Positions 8,650 to 18,490 of a DNA stretch of 64,000 nt are shown in pieces. A model generated the notes under the pieces. It was given only the letters and a program-made list of their open reading frames with translations. It made no database searches and was not told the origin of the DNA. Origin of the DNA: Levilactobacillus koreensis JCM 16448 (lineage in GTDB: Bacteria > Bacillota > Bacilli > Lactobacillales > Lactobacillaceae); assembly GCF_001435525.1 (NCBI RefSeq), contig NZ_AZDP01000064.1:39745-103744 (forward strand), given 5' to 3'. The first letter of the stretch is position 1. Every line of letters starts with the position of its first letter. The position numbers and the translations under genes are program-made.

Positions 8650-9636
8650 TTAATTAACGGCGTGTCGGCTGTGTTTGCCGTCAATGATGTCCTTAGCGTC
8701 GTTTAACGCAATCTCCAAACCGTTCTTCACGGCCAACTTAGTAAAGAAGGCAACGTGTGGCGTGACAATCACGTTTGGCATGGCATTCAACTCTTGGAAG
8801 TCCTTTGGCGTCTCGGCGTACGGCTTTTCGAGGCGGAAGAAGCCAACCTCGTTAGCCAGCGTGTCCAGTCCGGCACCGGCAATCTCTTTGGTCTTGAGGG
8901 CGTCAATCAGAGCCTGGGTGTCCACGAGTTCGCCGCGGGCCATGTTGATCAGGATGGCGTTGGATTTCATTTTCTTCAGTGCGGCCGCGTTGATGATGTT
9001 CTTGGTCGATGGTAGGAGCGGCGTGTGCAGTGAGATAATATCGGCTTCCTTAAAAATCGTTTCCAAGTCGGTGTAGGTCGTGTAAGGTTCCAGACCGGCG
9101 TCGTAGAAGGGGTCGTAGGTTAAGACCTTGGCACCCAGGGCGCTATAGATTTGGGCGGTGGCCCCGCCAATATGACCGGCACCAATCAGACCGACTGTGC
9201 AGTTGAAAATTTCGGTGCTACTCATCGACGCGTCCCAGGTAAAGTTGCCAGCGGCCATGCGGGCTTGATACTCGCCGATGTGGCGTAGCAGGTACATGGC
9301 TTGCGTCACGCCCATTTCAGCAATGGCCCGTGGTGAGTAGGAGGCCACGTTGGTCAGGGTAATTCCGTGCTTGCTGGCGGCAGCAACGTCCTGATTGTCG
9401 ACGCCGACTTGACGAACGGCCAGCTGTTTGATGCCAAACTTTTCAAAGGTGGCGTAGGCTTCTTCGGTAACGGGAGCAATTCCTTTAGAGGAGACACCAT
9501 CATACCCCTTCGCTAATTTAGCCGTGTCCGCGGTGAGCGCTTCACTGGTTGTGCCAACTTCGACGTTGTTTGCCTTGCCCCAGGCCTGTGCGTAGGGTTC
9601 CTCGATATCGATAACACCGTAACAAAAGATTTTCAA
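8650..9636 (-). CDS. D-2-hydroxyacid dehydrogenase, probably D-lactate dehydrogenase
   Basis: This NAD-dependent D-2-hydroxyacid dehydrogenase most likely reduces pyruvate to D-lactate; related lactobacillar enzymes prefer branched 2-oxoacids, so substrate is uncertain. The 328-residue product carries the nucleotide-binding GLIGAGHIGG and the catalytic Arg (NMARGELVD), Glu (LANEVG) and His (TPHVAF) motifs of the family. I chose TTG 9636 as start: it follows GGAGG at good spacing and gives the family-like N-terminus (L/M)KIFCYGVIDIEEP. A TTG at 9651 would sit on the ribosome binding site itself. The gene is monocistronic. Confidence 0.85.
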   Translation of the reverse strand: MKIFCYGVIDIEEPYAQAWGKANNVEVGTTSEALTADTAKLAKGYDGVSSKGIAPVTEEAYATFEKFGIKQLAVRQVGVDNQDVAAASKHGITLTNVASYSPRAIAEMGVTQAMYLLRHIGEYQARMAAGNFTWDASMSSTEIFNCTVGLIGAGHIGGATAQIYSALGAKVLTYDPFYDAGLEPYTTYTDLETIFKEADIISLHTPLLPSTKNIINAAALKKMKSNAILINMARGELVDTQALIDALKTKEIAGAGLDTLANEVGFFRLEKPYAETPKDFQELNAMPNVIVTPHVAFFTKLAVKNGLEIALNDAKDIIDGKHSRHAVN

Positions 9637-9775
9637 TCTGAAAGCCTCCAAATGATTTTTTAATCCGCTTTCCTCAATTGAACTACAGAGGGGGTAGGGA
9701 GTGCAAGCCGAAAAGTAGTTTCTGGTGGAATTTGTTTTGGATATTAGACGAAAAAGTTAAGAATTAGGAGGGTCG
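9637..9775. other. Upstream region of the dehydrogenase gene
   Basis: This AT-rich stretch holds the GGAGG site of the divergent dehydrogenase gene. I could not pick a convincing -35/-10 pair on the minus strand and see no open frame. Confidence 0.3.
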
Positions 9776-9810
9776 AAAGGTGAGTATAACAACTGGTAAA
9801 CTCACCTTTT
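9776..9810. terminator. Hairpin terminator or insulator between divergent units
   Basis: AAAGGTGAGT (9776-9785) pairs perfectly with ACTCACCTTT (9800-9809). It is flanked by A and T runs, so it can act on either strand. No gene immediately upstream on either strand needs it, so its role is unclear. Confidence 0.5.
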
Positions 9811-9830
9811 AAAACTCAGTGAATTGGCAA

Positions 9831-9860
9831 TTGGAGCATCATATGGAATTCAGATATAAT
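9831..9860 (+). promoter_or_regulatory. Promoter for the small membrane peptide gene
   Basis: TTGGAG (9831-9836) and a perfect TATAAT (9855-9860) are 18 bases apart. The surrounding 40 bases are very AT-rich. Confidence 0.55.
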
Positions 9861-9980
9861 ATAATTAACCTTATATTATATTTATAGGAAACAACATTTT
9901 GAGAGATGGAATAACTGTGATAAGCTGATTTCGTGCTTTAAGCCGATCTAATTCTAAGTGAAGGTTATAGGAGGGGATAG

Positions 9981-10145
9981 GTGTTGACCAGTAGAAAGAT
10001 TAAAAACATAATCAATCTGATCTTAGCCATTCTAATTGTAATTGCCATCTTTGCTGTGCGTGGCAATTATATTTTGTTTTGGGGAATCGTTCTGGTTATC
10101 TACGTGAGTCAGTGGGGATTATTCAAGTGGCTTGAGAAGCGCTAA
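9981..10145 (+). CDS. Small two-pass membrane peptide (54 residues)
   Basis: A GTG (9981) or TTG (9984) start follows an excellent AGGAGGGG. The frame encodes 54 residues: a basic N-terminus (TSRKIKN), a hydrophobic segment (about residues 10-26), an RGNY turn, a second hydrophobic segment with two tryptophans (about 31-48), and a basic end (KWLEKR). This is typical of a genuine small bacterial membrane protein. It has its own promoter and no obvious partner. I do not recognise a family. Confidence 0.6.
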   Translation: MLTSRKIKNIINLILAILIVIAIFAVRGNYILFWGIVLVIYVSQWGLFKWLEKR

Positions 10146-10262
10146 GTTTGTTGTAAAGACACATTCTGAACCGGGGCGCGGCCTCTCAAACTACATTTTT
10201 CCTTGAATTTTCCTTGATAAAACACTCATCAATTAGTTTTTTCGTATTTTCTACCAAAAAGC

Positions 10263-10292
10263 TTGTCTTTCACCCGCCGAATGCGCGATAAT
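10263..10292 (+). promoter_or_regulatory. Probable tpx promoter
   Basis: TTGTCT (10263-10268) and GATAAT (10287-10292) are 18 bases apart, about 54 bases upstream of the tpx start. Confidence 0.5.
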
Positions 10293-10345
10293 TGAAGCAA
10301 TTAATCGGTGAAGAACCGATAAATATCTCGAAGGGGTTGATCTGC

Positions 10346-10855
10346 GTGGAAGTTACACGACTCGGCGATACATTCTCTCTTTCCGGCGACTTGCCAGAAG
10401 TAGGGGATCAGTTACCAAAGTTTAAGGTGTTTGATCAGAACAATGTCAAAGTTAAAACTGCTAATTTAATTGGTAAGGTGACTTTGATCAGTGTTGTTCC
10501 GGACCTCGATACGCCCGTTTGCACGATTCAGACGCGGAAGTTTACCCAGCAGGCAGACCATTATCCAGACGCCAAATTCTGTACGATCTCAAATAATTCG
10601 ATTGCGGAACAGACTGGCTGGTGTGCCGCTCAGGGTGTAGAAAACGTTGACCTGTTATCCGATGAAGAATTGTCATTTGGATACGAAATGGGCCTGTACG
10701 TTCCTAACCTGGGGAATTTGGCGCGGTCAATCTGGATCATTGATGACACTGGTAAGATCGTTTACCGGCAGATCGTCAAGGAACAAACGCACGAACCAGA
10801 TTACTTGGCTGCTATTAACGCCCTCGAAAAGTTAGTCTCACGTGTTGACCTTTAG
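10346..10855 (+). CDS. tpx: Thiol peroxidase Tpx
   Basis: Tpx is an atypical two-cysteine peroxiredoxin that reduces hydrogen and alkyl peroxides with electrons from thioredoxin. The 169-residue product has the peroxidatic Cys59 in DLDTPVCTIQTRKF and the resolving Cys93 in TGWCAAQG. An additional Cys79 follows the strand before the resolving region. I place the start at GTG 10346, which follows GAAGGGG and matches the family length. An in-frame ATG at 10292 lies on the promoter -10 box. The gene is followed directly by the valS leader. Lactobacilli often lack catalase and rely on such enzymes. Confidence 0.92.
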   Translation: MEVTRLGDTFSLSGDLPEVGDQLPKFKVFDQNNVKVKTANLIGKVTLISVVPDLDTPVCTIQTRKFTQQADHYPDAKFCTISNNSIAEQTGWCAAQGVENVDLLSDEELSFGYEMGLYVPNLGNLARSIWIIDDTGKIVYRQIVKEQTHEPDYLAAINALEKLVSRVDL

Positions 10856-10869
10856 GCTAAAATTGAGTA

Positions 10870-11117
10870 GACTATGTGAAAGTAGCGTTGAACAAGTCAG
10901 TAGCGTTAGTTAGACTGCTTAGAGAGCCGGAATTGCTGGAAACCGGTGGGTCAGACTAACGCGAAAGTAGCTTGCGAGCTGCCGGACTGAACCAACAGTA
11001 AGTCCGGACCGGAGCACTCTCCGTTAACAAAGAAGTTAAGTGGGGCATGAACGCCCAATTTAGGTGGTACCGCGAAGAAATCTTCGTCCTAATTTTTTAG
11101 GATGGAGATTTTTTTGT
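10870..11117 (+). promoter_or_regulatory. Valine T-box riboswitch upstream of valS
   Basis: This is a complete T-box leader that senses uncharged tRNA-Val. Stem I shows the AG-rich bulge AGAGAGCCGG, an AGTA/GAA specifier-loop motif and the specifier codon GTA (Val) at 10967-10969. The T-box sequence AGGTGGTACCGCG is at 11062-11074. Its TGGT matches a tRNA with discriminator A, as expected for tRNA-Val. The terminator is an AATCTTCGTCCTAA/TTAGGATGGAGATT hairpin (11079-11110) followed by Ts. Uncharged tRNA would favour the antiterminator and raise valS expression. Confidence 0.95.
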
Positions 11118-11164
11118 GCCATCAAACGTTAACTTCGTGCAGACAAGAAAGGAATTGATTACAA

Positions 11165-13831
11165 ATGGCTGACAAGCAAATCGATATGCCAACCAAGTAC
11201 GATCCGACCGCCGTTGAAGCTGGCCGGTACCAAACTTGGCTCGACGAAGATGTTTTCAAACCCAGTGGTGACAAGAAAGCCACTCCTTATTCCATCGTTT
11301 TACCGCCACCAAACGTTACCGGGAAGCTGCATTTAGGCCACGCCTGGGACACGACTTTACAAGACATGATCATTCGGCAAAAGCGGATGCAGGGCTTTGA
11401 TACACTCTGGATTCCCGGGATGGACCATGCCGGTATCGCCACGCAAGCCAAGGTCGAAGCTCGTTTGCGCGAACAGGGGATTACCCGTTACGACTTAGGC
11501 CGCAAAAAGTTTGTCGACAAGGTTTGGGAATGGAAGGACGAATACGCCGCCACCATTCACAAGCAATGGGCCAAAATGGGATTGTCCATGGACTACTCCC
11601 GTGAACGCTTTACCTTGGACCAGGGCTTGTCCGATGCCGTCAAGAAGGTCTTCGTAACGCTGTACAAGAAGGGCCTGATCTACCGGGGCGAGTACATTAT
11701 CAACTGGGATCCTCAAGCTCGGACTGCACTGTCTGATATCGAAGTCATTCACCAAGACGATAAGGGTGCGTTCTACCACGTTAAATACCCATTTGCCGAT
11801 CCCGACTATACGTTTAACGGCAAGCACTACATCGAAATTGCCACGACCCGTCCTGAAACCATGATGGGAGACACCGCCGTTGCCGTTAACCCTGATGATG
11901 ACCGGTACAAGGACTTAGTGGGCAAGAAGGTTATTCTGCCATTAGCCAACCGTGAAATTCCGATCATTGCCGACCAATACGTGGACATCAACTTTGGGAC
12001 TGGGATGGTTAAGATTACCCCTGCCCATGACCCTAATGACTTCTTAGTAGGTAACCGGCATAACCTCGAGCGCATCAACACCATGAACGAAGACGCCTCC
12101 ATGAACGACCGTGCCGGCAAGTACGCTGGTATGGACCGTTTCGACGCCCGTAAGGCCATGGTCGCTGACTTGGATGATCAAGGCTTAATGATCAAGATCG
12201 ATCCAATCGTTCACTCCGTTGGTCATTCCGAACGGACCGGGGTTCAAGTCGAAGCCCGGCTGTCCACGCAATGGTTTGTGAAGATGAAGCCACTTGCTGA
12301 AGCCGCCATCAAGAACCAAGAGGGCGACAACGCGGTTGATTTCGTGCCAGAACGGTTCGAACACACCTTTACGCAATGGATGGAAAATGTCCATGACTGG
12401 GTTATCTCGCGTCAACTCTGGTGGGGTCACCGGATTCCGGCTTGGTACAACAAGAAGACCGGCGAAGTCTACGTCAACGAAGAAGCGCCGAAGGATATTG
12501 AAAACTGGGAACAAGATCCCGATGTCTTGGACACCTGGTTCTCCAGTGCTCTGTGGCCATTCTCCACGATGGGCTGGCCAGACGAAGATAGCGCCGATTA
12601 TAAACGTTACTTCCCAACCGACACATTAGTTACCGGTTACGACATCATCTTCTTCTGGGTTTCCCGGATGATCTTCCAAAGCCTCGAATTTACTGGCAAG
12701 AAGCCGTTTAAACACGTGCTCTTACACGGGTTGATTCGGGCCGAAGATGGTCGGAAGATGAGTAAGTCACTGGGCAACGGGATCGACCCAATGGACGTCA
12801 TCGATAAGTATGGTGCCGACGCGCTGCGGTGGTTCTTATCTACCGGTTCAACGGCGGGCCAAGACGTTCGCTTCAGCTATGATAAGATGGACGCGGCCTG
12901 GAACTTTATCAACAAGATCTGGAACGCCAGCCGGTTTGTCATCATGAATTTGGGCGAAAACACCAAGCCAGAAGTTCCGGCTGCTGACAAGTGGGACCTG
13001 ACCGACAAGTGGATCTTAAGCCGCTTGAACGGCACGGTTAAGCACGTGACGGAAATGTTTGACAAGTTCGAATTCGGTGAAGCCGGTCGGGCACTGTACA
13101 ACTTTATCTGGAACGACTTCTGTGATTGGTATATCGAAATGAGTAAGGAAGTCTTGACGGGCGACGATGCAGCCGCTAAGGCCAACAAGCAGGACTTGTT
13201 AGCTTACGTCTTGGACCAAACCTTACGTTTGCTACAACCAATCATGCCATTCGTGACGGAAGCCATCTGGCAAGCGATGCCACATGATGGTCAATCTCTG
13301 GTTACGGCGGCTTACCCAGTCGACCACCCAGAATTTGACAATGCCACGGCGGAAGCTAACATGACTAGTTTGATCGACTTGATCAAGGCTGTCCGGAACA
13401 TCCGGGCCGAAGCCAACGCACCGATGTCAACGCCAATCGACTTGCAGATCAAGACCAGCGACGACCAACTCCACAGTGTCTTTGAAAACAACCGCGACTA
13501 CATCGACCGGTTCGTTCACCCAAAGAACTTGGAAATTGGTGCTGACTTGGTTGCACCGAAGTTAGCCATGACTGGTGTCATCACGGGTGCCGAAGTTTCT
13601 GTACCGTTAGCCGAATTGGTCGACCTACATGACGAAGTGAAACGCTTGGACAAGGAAGTTGACAAGTACACGGCCGAAGTTCAACGGGCAACCAAAAAGC
13701 TCGGTAACGAACGTTTCGTGGCCAACGCCCCAGAAGACGTGGTCAACGCCGAACGCGAAAAACAAGCAGATAACGAAAAGAAGTTAGCGGCCACGCAACA
13801 ACGGTTAGCTGACATCAAAGCACAACTTTAA
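11165..13831 (+). CDS. valS: Valine-tRNA ligase
   Basis: ValS is the class I synthetase that charges tRNA-Val, and it edits misactivated threonine in a separate domain. The 888-residue protein has the HIGH-type motif HLGH at 56-59 after PPPNVTGKL, a long CP1 editing insertion, and KMSKS at 531-535. The C-terminus is an arginine/lysine/glutamate-rich coiled coil (about residues 815-888) that contacts tRNA. AAGGAATTGATTACAA precedes the ATG. Expression is controlled by the valine T-box just upstream. A terminator follows, so the gene stands alone. Confidence 0.98.
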   Translation: MADKQIDMPTKYDPTAVEAGRYQTWLDEDVFKPSGDKKATPYSIVLPPPNVTGKLHLGHAWDTTLQDMIIRQKRMQGFDTLWIPGMDHAGIATQAKVEARLREQGITRYDLGRKKFVDKVWEWKDEYAATIHKQWAKMGLSMDYSRERFTLDQGLSDAVKKVFVTLYKKGLIYRGEYIINWDPQARTALSDIEVIHQDDKGAFYHVKYPFADPDYTFNGKHYIEIATTRPETMMGDTAVAVNPDDDRYKDLVGKKVILPLANREIPIIADQYVDINFGTGMVKITPAHDPNDFLVGNRHNLERINTMNEDASMNDRAGKYAGMDRFDARKAMVADLDDQGLMIKIDPIVHSVGHSERTGVQVEARLSTQWFVKMKPLAEAAIKNQEGDNAVDFVPERFEHTFTQWMENVHDWVISRQLWWGHRIPAWYNKKTGEVYVNEEAPKDIENWEQDPDVLDTWFSSALWPFSTMGWPDEDSADYKRYFPTDTLVTGYDIIFFWVSRMIFQSLEFTGKKPFKHVLLHGLIRAEDGRKMSKSLGNGIDPMDVIDKYGADALRWFLSTGSTAGQDVRFSYDKMDAAWNFINKIWNASRFVIMNLGENTKPEVPAADKWDLTDKWILSRLNGTVKHVTEMFDKFEFGEAGRALYNFIWNDFCDWYIEMSKEVLTGDDAAAKANKQDLLAYVLDQTLRLLQPIMPFVTEAIWQAMPHDGQSLVTAAYPVDHPEFDNATAEANMTSLIDLIKAVRNIRAEANAPMSTPIDLQIKTSDDQLHSVFENNRDYIDRFVHPKNLEIGADLVAPKLAMTGVITGAEVSVPLAELVDLHDEVKRLDKEVDKYTAEVQRATKKLGNERFVANAPEDVVNAEREKQADNEKKLAATQQRLADIKAQL

Positions 13832-13861
13832 GCTATTCAATTAGCTTGAAGACGTCACTAG

Positions 13862-13908
13862 AATAGTCCGAGAGGTCAGTACTTGCTGACTTCTTGGACT
13901 ATTTTTTC
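13862..13908 (+). terminator. Terminator after valS
   Basis: AATAGTCCGAGAGGTCAG pairs with CTGACTTCTTGGACTATT, with a six-base loop, then a T-run. Bases 13909-14144 contain short imperfect palindromes but no gene that I can support. Confidence 0.85.
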
Positions 13909-14144
13909 GGTTGTGGATTCTAAGACTATACCTGTTGCGGGAGCGCCCAAGCCGGTGAAGTGGGCTTCCTTTGATTGAAAACGATGCTTGTGTTTTCAAT
14001 TAACATAGCACGGTTGAGACAGGTACTGTGATTAGATTGGCCACGGGGATTACTTTCAAGTGGATACAATGACAATTCACGTGAGCTGTAATTTTGCTAA
14101 TGGTGGCTGTATGTTCCAGCTCAACGTTTGTTAGAACAGTAATC

Positions 14145-14251
14145 GATCTTAGCCGTAGGAGGCCAGGGGTGTAGCCAGCCGAGTGCAAAGACTGGCGTTC
14201 TTCCAGGCCGAAGCGTCCCCACAACAGGCGGAATCTCTGGTAGCCGGAGAC
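14145..14251 (-). repeat. Structured intergenic repeat II, short copy a
   Basis: Reverse-oriented short form: it keeps both conserved ends (GCCGTAGGAGGCCAGGGGTGTAGCC at one end in two parts, GGCGGAATCTCTGGTAGCC at the other) but lacks the two variable inner hairpins found in copies b, c, d, g and h. Confidence 0.75.
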
Positions 14252-14310
14252 GATAATTTTTAACAAGTATCGTCAGCAATGGAATTGCCTCTTCACTACC
14301 AGAGAAAATC

Positions 14311-14319
14311 TGCTAGACT
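14311..14319 (+). promoter_or_regulatory. Extended -10 promoter of folC
   Basis: TGCTAGACT (TG-N-TAGACT) lies 32 bases upstream of the folC start. No convincing -35 box is seen at standard spacing. Confidence 0.45.
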
Positions 14320-14351
14320 GAGAAATAGCGATTAGTCGGGAGGTTTTAATT

Positions 14352-15674
14352 TTGGTAAAAACGTATACTGAGGCTCTGCAGTTCATTCACGGCAGAGACC
14401 GCTTCAAGAAGAAGCCCACGCTGAAGCGAATGCGGCAGTTTATGCACGCTCTGGGGGACCCGCAGGAGCGGTTGAAAAATATGATCCACGTGGCCGGCAC
14501 CAACGGCAAGGGGTCTACGGTCGCTTTCTTACGGGACCTATTCATGGCCGAGGGGCAGACGGTTGGCACCTTTACCTCGCCGTTTATTACGCGGTTTAAC
14601 GAACGGATCAGCACGGATGGTCAGCCCATCAGTGACGATAATCTGGTGACCATGGTCAACCGAATTCAACCTGTGGTGGCGCGATTAGATCAGGAATTAG
14701 CCGAAGAGGGGCCAACGGAATTTGAGATCGATACGGCCCTGATGTTTTGTTACTTCGCCAGTCATCCCGTGGATATTGTGATCGTCGAAGTTGGGCTGGG
14801 TGGACTGTATGACTCAACCAACATTATTCAACCGACCGTGTCCGTGATTACCACAATTGGTATGGATCATATGAAAATCTTGGGTGACACGATTCCTAAG
14901 ATTGCCGCGCAGAAGGCCGGCATCATCAAGCCCGGTGTGCCCGTGGTCTGCGGACGGTTGACACCGGATGCACTGGAAGTCATGGATCAGACGGCCGCTA
15001 AGAATCAGACCGAGGTGCGGGCGCTGGACCGAGATTTCCACGTTCAGAATCAACCGGAACCCGGGTGGGGTGAGCGCTTTGACTACACCTGGAATGACTT
15101 ACGCTGGCGGCATTTAGAAGTCGACCTACTTGGCCAATATCAAATCGACAACGCGGCGACGGCTCTTACGGCATTCGTCACGTATCATCAGTTGCGCGAG
15201 CTCCCATATGACATTGCCGACATTCGTACCGGACTGAAGCACACCGCGTGGCCGGGTCGGTTTGAACGGTTAGCAAACGAACCTCTGATTGCCATCGACG
15301 GTGCCCACAATGAGCCCGCCATGGTTGAAATGGTCCGGTTGTTACGGCAACACTTTAAGCAACACGATATTTACATTGTGCTGGCGGTTCTGGCCGACAA
15401 GCAGTACGGAAAGATGGTGCGGACCTTATTGAAGGTGCCTAACGTCCATATCATCGTGACCCAATTTCAGGGGCCAGGTAAGCGGGCAGCCGCGACGCCT
15501 CAGGCATTGGAAGACGCGGTGGCAGCGAACCAACGAGTCACCATGGCGACCGATTGGCCGAGTGCCTTAAAAGAAGCGATGGCAAACATTTCAGCCGATG
15601 ATTTAATTCTGTTGACTGGCTCACTCTACTTTATTTCGGAAGTTCGGCAATATTTTAAAGAATCTGACGAATAA
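14352..15674 (+). CDS. folC: Bifunctional folylpolyglutamate/dihydrofolate synthase
   Basis: FolC adds glutamate to dihydropteroate and to reduced folates, keeping folates in the cell. The 440-residue protein has the Mur-ligase-type P-loop GTNGKGST (about residues 47-54), TSPFITRFNERIS just after, and a C-terminal domain with IDGAHNEPAM. The start is TTG 14352 with GGGAGG 8 bases upstream. radC follows 41 bases later in the same direction, an arrangement often seen in lactobacilli, where folC and radC precede mreB. Whether the organism makes folate de novo cannot be judged here. Confidence 0.93.
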   Translation: MVKTYTEALQFIHGRDRFKKKPTLKRMRQFMHALGDPQERLKNMIHVAGTNGKGSTVAFLRDLFMAEGQTVGTFTSPFITRFNERISTDGQPISDDNLVTMVNRIQPVVARLDQELAEEGPTEFEIDTALMFCYFASHPVDIVIVEVGLGGLYDSTNIIQPTVSVITTIGMDHMKILGDTIPKIAAQKAGIIKPGVPVVCGRLTPDALEVMDQTAAKNQTEVRALDRDFHVQNQPEPGWGERFDYTWNDLRWRHLEVDLLGQYQIDNAATALTAFVTYHQLRELPYDIADIRTGLKHTAWPGRFERLANEPLIAIDGAHNEPAMVEMVRLLRQHFKQHDIYIVLAVLADKQYGKMVRTLLKVPNVHIIVTQFQGPGKRAAATPQALEDAVAANQRVTMATDWPSALKEAMANISADDLILLTGSLYFISEVRQYFKESDE

Positions 15675-15715
15675 TTCGTCTCCTTTTACGGAGTTAACTG
15701 TAAGGGGATGAGTTG

Positions 15716-16381
15716 ATGCAACGAGTAAGGGTAACGAGTCATACGGAGCGCCAACTGGTCGGGCAGATTCTGACGCAGTTGGGATTAGTCACGGCTAAGG
15801 AGACCGACCGCTTCTTTCACTACTTCCATAGTGTCGCGGACCTCCGCTATGCGAGTCGGCGGCAAACGCAGCGCTATATTGCGGGTCACAACAAGCGGTT
15901 AGCATTATTGACGGCTATCGACCTAGGACGTTGGGCGCAGCAGGCACCACGGTTGATCCTGGGGGAGATATTGGCCAGCAGTCAGCTCGGCCAGCTGTTG
16001 ATGGATGACCTGCGTTATGTGCCGCAGGAGCGTCTGGAAGTATTAGTGGTCGACGCCAAGCATCAGATTATCGACCGCCAGATCGTCTTTCAGGGGACGT
16101 TAGACAGTTGTCCGGTCCATCCCCGCGAAATCTTTCGAGTAGCCGTGCTAGCGGGCGGATCAGCCATCGTGATCGCCCATAATCATCCTAGCGGGGTCGC
16201 GGAGCCATCGGCCAATGACCTGCGGTTTATGCGACGACTGGCCCATTGTGGGGAATTGATGGGTATTCCATTACTGGATGGTTTTGTCATTGGGCTAACC
16301 ACCTACTTTAGTCTCCGCGAGACCGGTCAGTTGCCGGTCGCCCAGGGGGTAAATGAGTCAGAACCTTTAAAAACTGATTAA
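15716..16381 (+). CDS. radC: RadC-type JAB-domain protein
   Basis: The 221-residue product belongs to the UPF0758/RadC family. The original radiation-repair role has been withdrawn, so the function is uncertain, though a nucleic-acid-related JAMM metallohydrolase fold is likely. The N-terminal half resembles the family helix-hairpin-helix region. The C-terminal half contains the JAMM metal motif HNHPSG, followed by a downstream aspartate in the usual context (LLDGFVIG). GGGGATGAG lies upstream of ATG 15716. It sits between folC and mreB, the conserved lactobacillar position. Confidence 0.9.
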   Translation: MQRVRVTSHTERQLVGQILTQLGLVTAKETDRFFHYFHSVADLRYASRRQTQRYIAGHNKRLALLTAIDLGRWAQQAPRLILGEILASSQLGQLLMDDLRYVPQERLEVLVVDAKHQIIDRQIVFQGTLDSCPVHPREIFRVAVLAGGSAIVIAHNHPSGVAEPSANDLRFMRRLAHCGELMGIPLLDGFVIGLTTYFSLRETGQLPVAQGVNESEPLKTD

Positions 16382-16459
16382 AATCGCTCTTTGCTATTTC
16401 TTTCTCGTTAAAAGTTCGGTATTCTTGACATTGACGACGTGTTCTCACGTAGATAGGTA

Positions 16460-16468
16460 TGTTATAAT
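16460..16468 (+). promoter_or_regulatory. Extended -10 promoter of the mre-min operon
   Basis: TGTTATAAT is an extended -10 element 65 bases upstream of mreB. TTGACA (16425-16430) and TTGACG (16431-16436) lie too far upstream for standard spacing. Confidence 0.5.
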
Positions 16469-16532
16469 ACGTCTATCAATGAATAAGACAAAGCATATTA
16501 ATATTTTGTTGACAATGAAGGGATGAAACACA

Positions 16533-17537
16533 GTGTTCGGATTAGGAACGAAAAATATTGGGATCGATTTAGGTACCGCCAATACAATTGTGTACGTTGA
16601 CGGTAAAGGAATCGTTCTTCGCGAACCTTCTGTTGTCGCCAAGAACACAAAGTCTGGGGAAATTGTGTCCGTTGGTGAAGACGCTCGAGCAATGATTGGC
16701 CGGACTCCGGCAAGCATTGTTGCCATTCGGCCCATGAAGGATGGGGTTATCGCCGATTACGATACAACGGTTGCCATGATGAAGTACTTCATCGACAAGA
16801 CAGTTGGTCGTTCAGGTGGTAAGCCTTACGTTATGGTTTGTGTGCCAAGCGGTGTAACGGAAGTTGAAAAGCGGGCCGTCATTGACGCAACCCGTGTTGC
16901 TGGTGCTCGTGATGCATACGTCATCGAAGAACCATTTGCTGCGGCCATTGGTGCCGGGTTGCCCGTTATGGACCCAACCGGTAGTATGGTTGTCGACATT
17001 GGTGGTGGGACGACCGACGTAGCCACGATTTCCTTAGGTGGGATCGTTTCTAGTCGTTCAATCCGAATGGCTGGCGACAAGCTGGATGACGCCATTTCGA
17101 CGTACGTCCGCTCGAACTTCAATTTGTTGATTGGTGAACGGACGGCTGAAAAGCTGAAGATGGACATTGGTTCCGCTTCGGTTGAAGATGCCGCTAAGAT
17201 CGAAGGTGCCACGATTCGGGGCCGCGACTTAGTGACTGGTTTGCCAAAAGCAATTGAAGTCTCAGCGGTCGACGTGGCGAAGGCCATCCAGGAACCCGTT
17301 CAGGCAGTTATTACGGCAATCAAAGAAACACTCGAAGAAACTTCACCAGAAATCGCCGCTGACGTGATCGATCACGGCATCGTGTTAACTGGTGGTGGGG
17401 CATTACTCAAGAACTTCTCAGAAGTGATTGCGGATGCAACTAAGGTTCCGGTCTCCATTGCAAATGATCCGCTGGATTGTGTGGCAGCTGGTACTGGTGA
17501 ATCCTTAAAGAGTATCGATGTCATGAAGAAAAAATAG
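16533..17537 (+). CDS. mreB: Rod-shape-determining protein MreB
   Basis: MreB is the bacterial actin homologue that forms membrane-bound filaments and directs lateral wall synthesis. The 334-residue sequence has the actin-fold motifs GIDLGTANT (phosphate 1), [16 protein letters not shown] (phosphate 2) and VLTGGGALL (adenosine). The start is GTG 16533 with AAGGGATG upstream. mreC, mreD, minC and minD follow in the same direction, so elongation and division-site control are encoded together. A hairpin lies between mreB and mreC and may reduce downstream transcription. A rod-shaped cell is implied. Confidence 0.97.
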   Translation: MFGLGTKNIGIDLGTANTIVYVDGKGIVLREPSVVAKNTKSGEIVSVGEDARAMIGRTPASIVAIRPMKDGVIADYDTTVAMMKYFIDKTVGRSGGKPYVMVCVPSGVTEVEKRAVIDATRVAGARDAYVIEEPFAAAIGAGLPVMDPTGSMVVDIGGGTTDVATISLGGIVSSRSIRMAGDKLDDAISTYVRSNFNLLIGERTAEKLKMDIGSASVEDAAKIEGATIRGRDLVTGLPKAIEVSAVDVAKAIQEPVQAVITAIKETLEETSPEIAADVIDHGIVLTGGGALLKNFSEVIADATKVPVSIANDPLDCVAAGTGESLKSIDVMKKK

Positions 17538-17542
17538 GGACT

Positions 17543-17569
17543 AGCGGGAAGGCAGCTTCCCGCTTCTTT
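17543..17569 (+). terminator. Intercistronic terminator-like hairpin between mreB and mreC
   Basis: AGCGGGAAG (17543-17551) pairs perfectly with CTTCCCGCT (17556-17564), followed by TCTTTA. The T-run is weak, so it may be an attenuator inside the operon rather than a full stop. Confidence 0.6.
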
Positions 17570-17626
17570 ATTGTGACGGTATGCTTATCAATTTAATGAA
17601 CATACCGAACAAGATGGAGGTCAAAC

Positions 17627-18478
17627 ATGCAGAAATTTTCTTTCAATCGGCGACTGGTCATTATCATTGTCTGCTTGATTGTTAGCTTTGCTTTGATGAC
17701 GGTGTCCGTAACTATTCGTAATAAGAAGTCAACGCCACCACTGATTCAGCAATTTGGCAATGATATTGTTGGGCTGGTCGACCGGGTCGTTGCGTTACCT
17801 ACCAACGGTCTGAGCAGTTCAGTGAGTTCCATTTCGGAGCTGTTGAACACGTATCAAGAAAACCAGCAACTCAAGCAACAGGTCAGTGAACTGGCACAGA
17901 CTAAGGTGCGGGACCAGACCCTCGCCAAAGAAAACAAGCAGTTGAAAAAAGAACTCGAGTTAAACGCGTCGTTGACGGACTACACAGCCGTTTCCGCCGC
18001 TGTAATCACGCGGACACCATCGTCTTGGCAAAACCAAGTGGTCATTAACAAGGGGGCCGCATCGGGGGTTGAGAAGAACATGCCCGTGATGTCTGGTTCC
18101 GGTCTGATTGGCCGAATCGCCGAAGTGAACAAGACCAACTCTAAAGTTGAATTGATCACGGATAACAACGATTCCGCCAACCGATTTGCCGTCCAGATTA
18201 CCACCAAGTCCGGGGCCACGGTCAACGGGGTGCTGAGTGGCTATAAGTCAACGACGGGGCAGATCACGATGGACAACATTACGACTAAGGCTAAGCTCAG
18301 TAAGGGCGACAAGGTCGTGACGAGTGGTCTCGGTGGTGTGACGCCTAAGGGCCTGTATGTCGGGACGGTCGCCAAGGCTTCGGGTTCTGATTACGGTTTA
18401 GCAACTAAACTTTATATCACACCTGCAACGGACCTGAGCAGCCTAAACGTTGTGACGGTAGCCGTTACGAAACAGTAG
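17627..18478 (+). CDS. mreC: Rod-shape-determining protein MreC
   Basis: MreC is a bitopic membrane protein that links MreB and RodA/PBP2 complexes at the lateral wall. The 283-residue product has an N-terminal membrane segment (LVIIIVCLIVSFALMTVSV), a periplasm-side coiled coil (about residues 70-110) and a C-terminal beta-rich domain with MSGSGLIGRIAEV and VTSGLGGVTPKGLYVG, all typical of the family. GGAGG precedes ATG 17627. mreD starts 12 bases after its stop. Confidence 0.95.
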   Translation: MQKFSFNRRLVIIIVCLIVSFALMTVSVTIRNKKSTPPLIQQFGNDIVGLVDRVVALPTNGLSSSVSSISELLNTYQENQQLKQQVSELAQTKVRDQTLAKENKQLKKELELNASLTDYTAVSAAVITRTPSSWQNQVVINKGAASGVEKNMPVMSGSGLIGRIAEVNKTNSKVELITDNNDSANRFAVQITTKSGATVNGVLSGYKSTTGQITMDNITTKAKLSKGDKVVTSGLGGVTPKGLYVGTVAKASGSDYGLATKLYITPATDLSSLNVVTVAVTKQ

Positions 18479-18490
18479 GGGGGATAAGTC

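Noticed and set aside
16826..17287. 153-codon antisense frame within mreB, and similar long antisense frames in ymdB, valS, alaS and mutS
   Set aside because: These are shadows of codon bias in highly expressed genes, with no start signals of their own.
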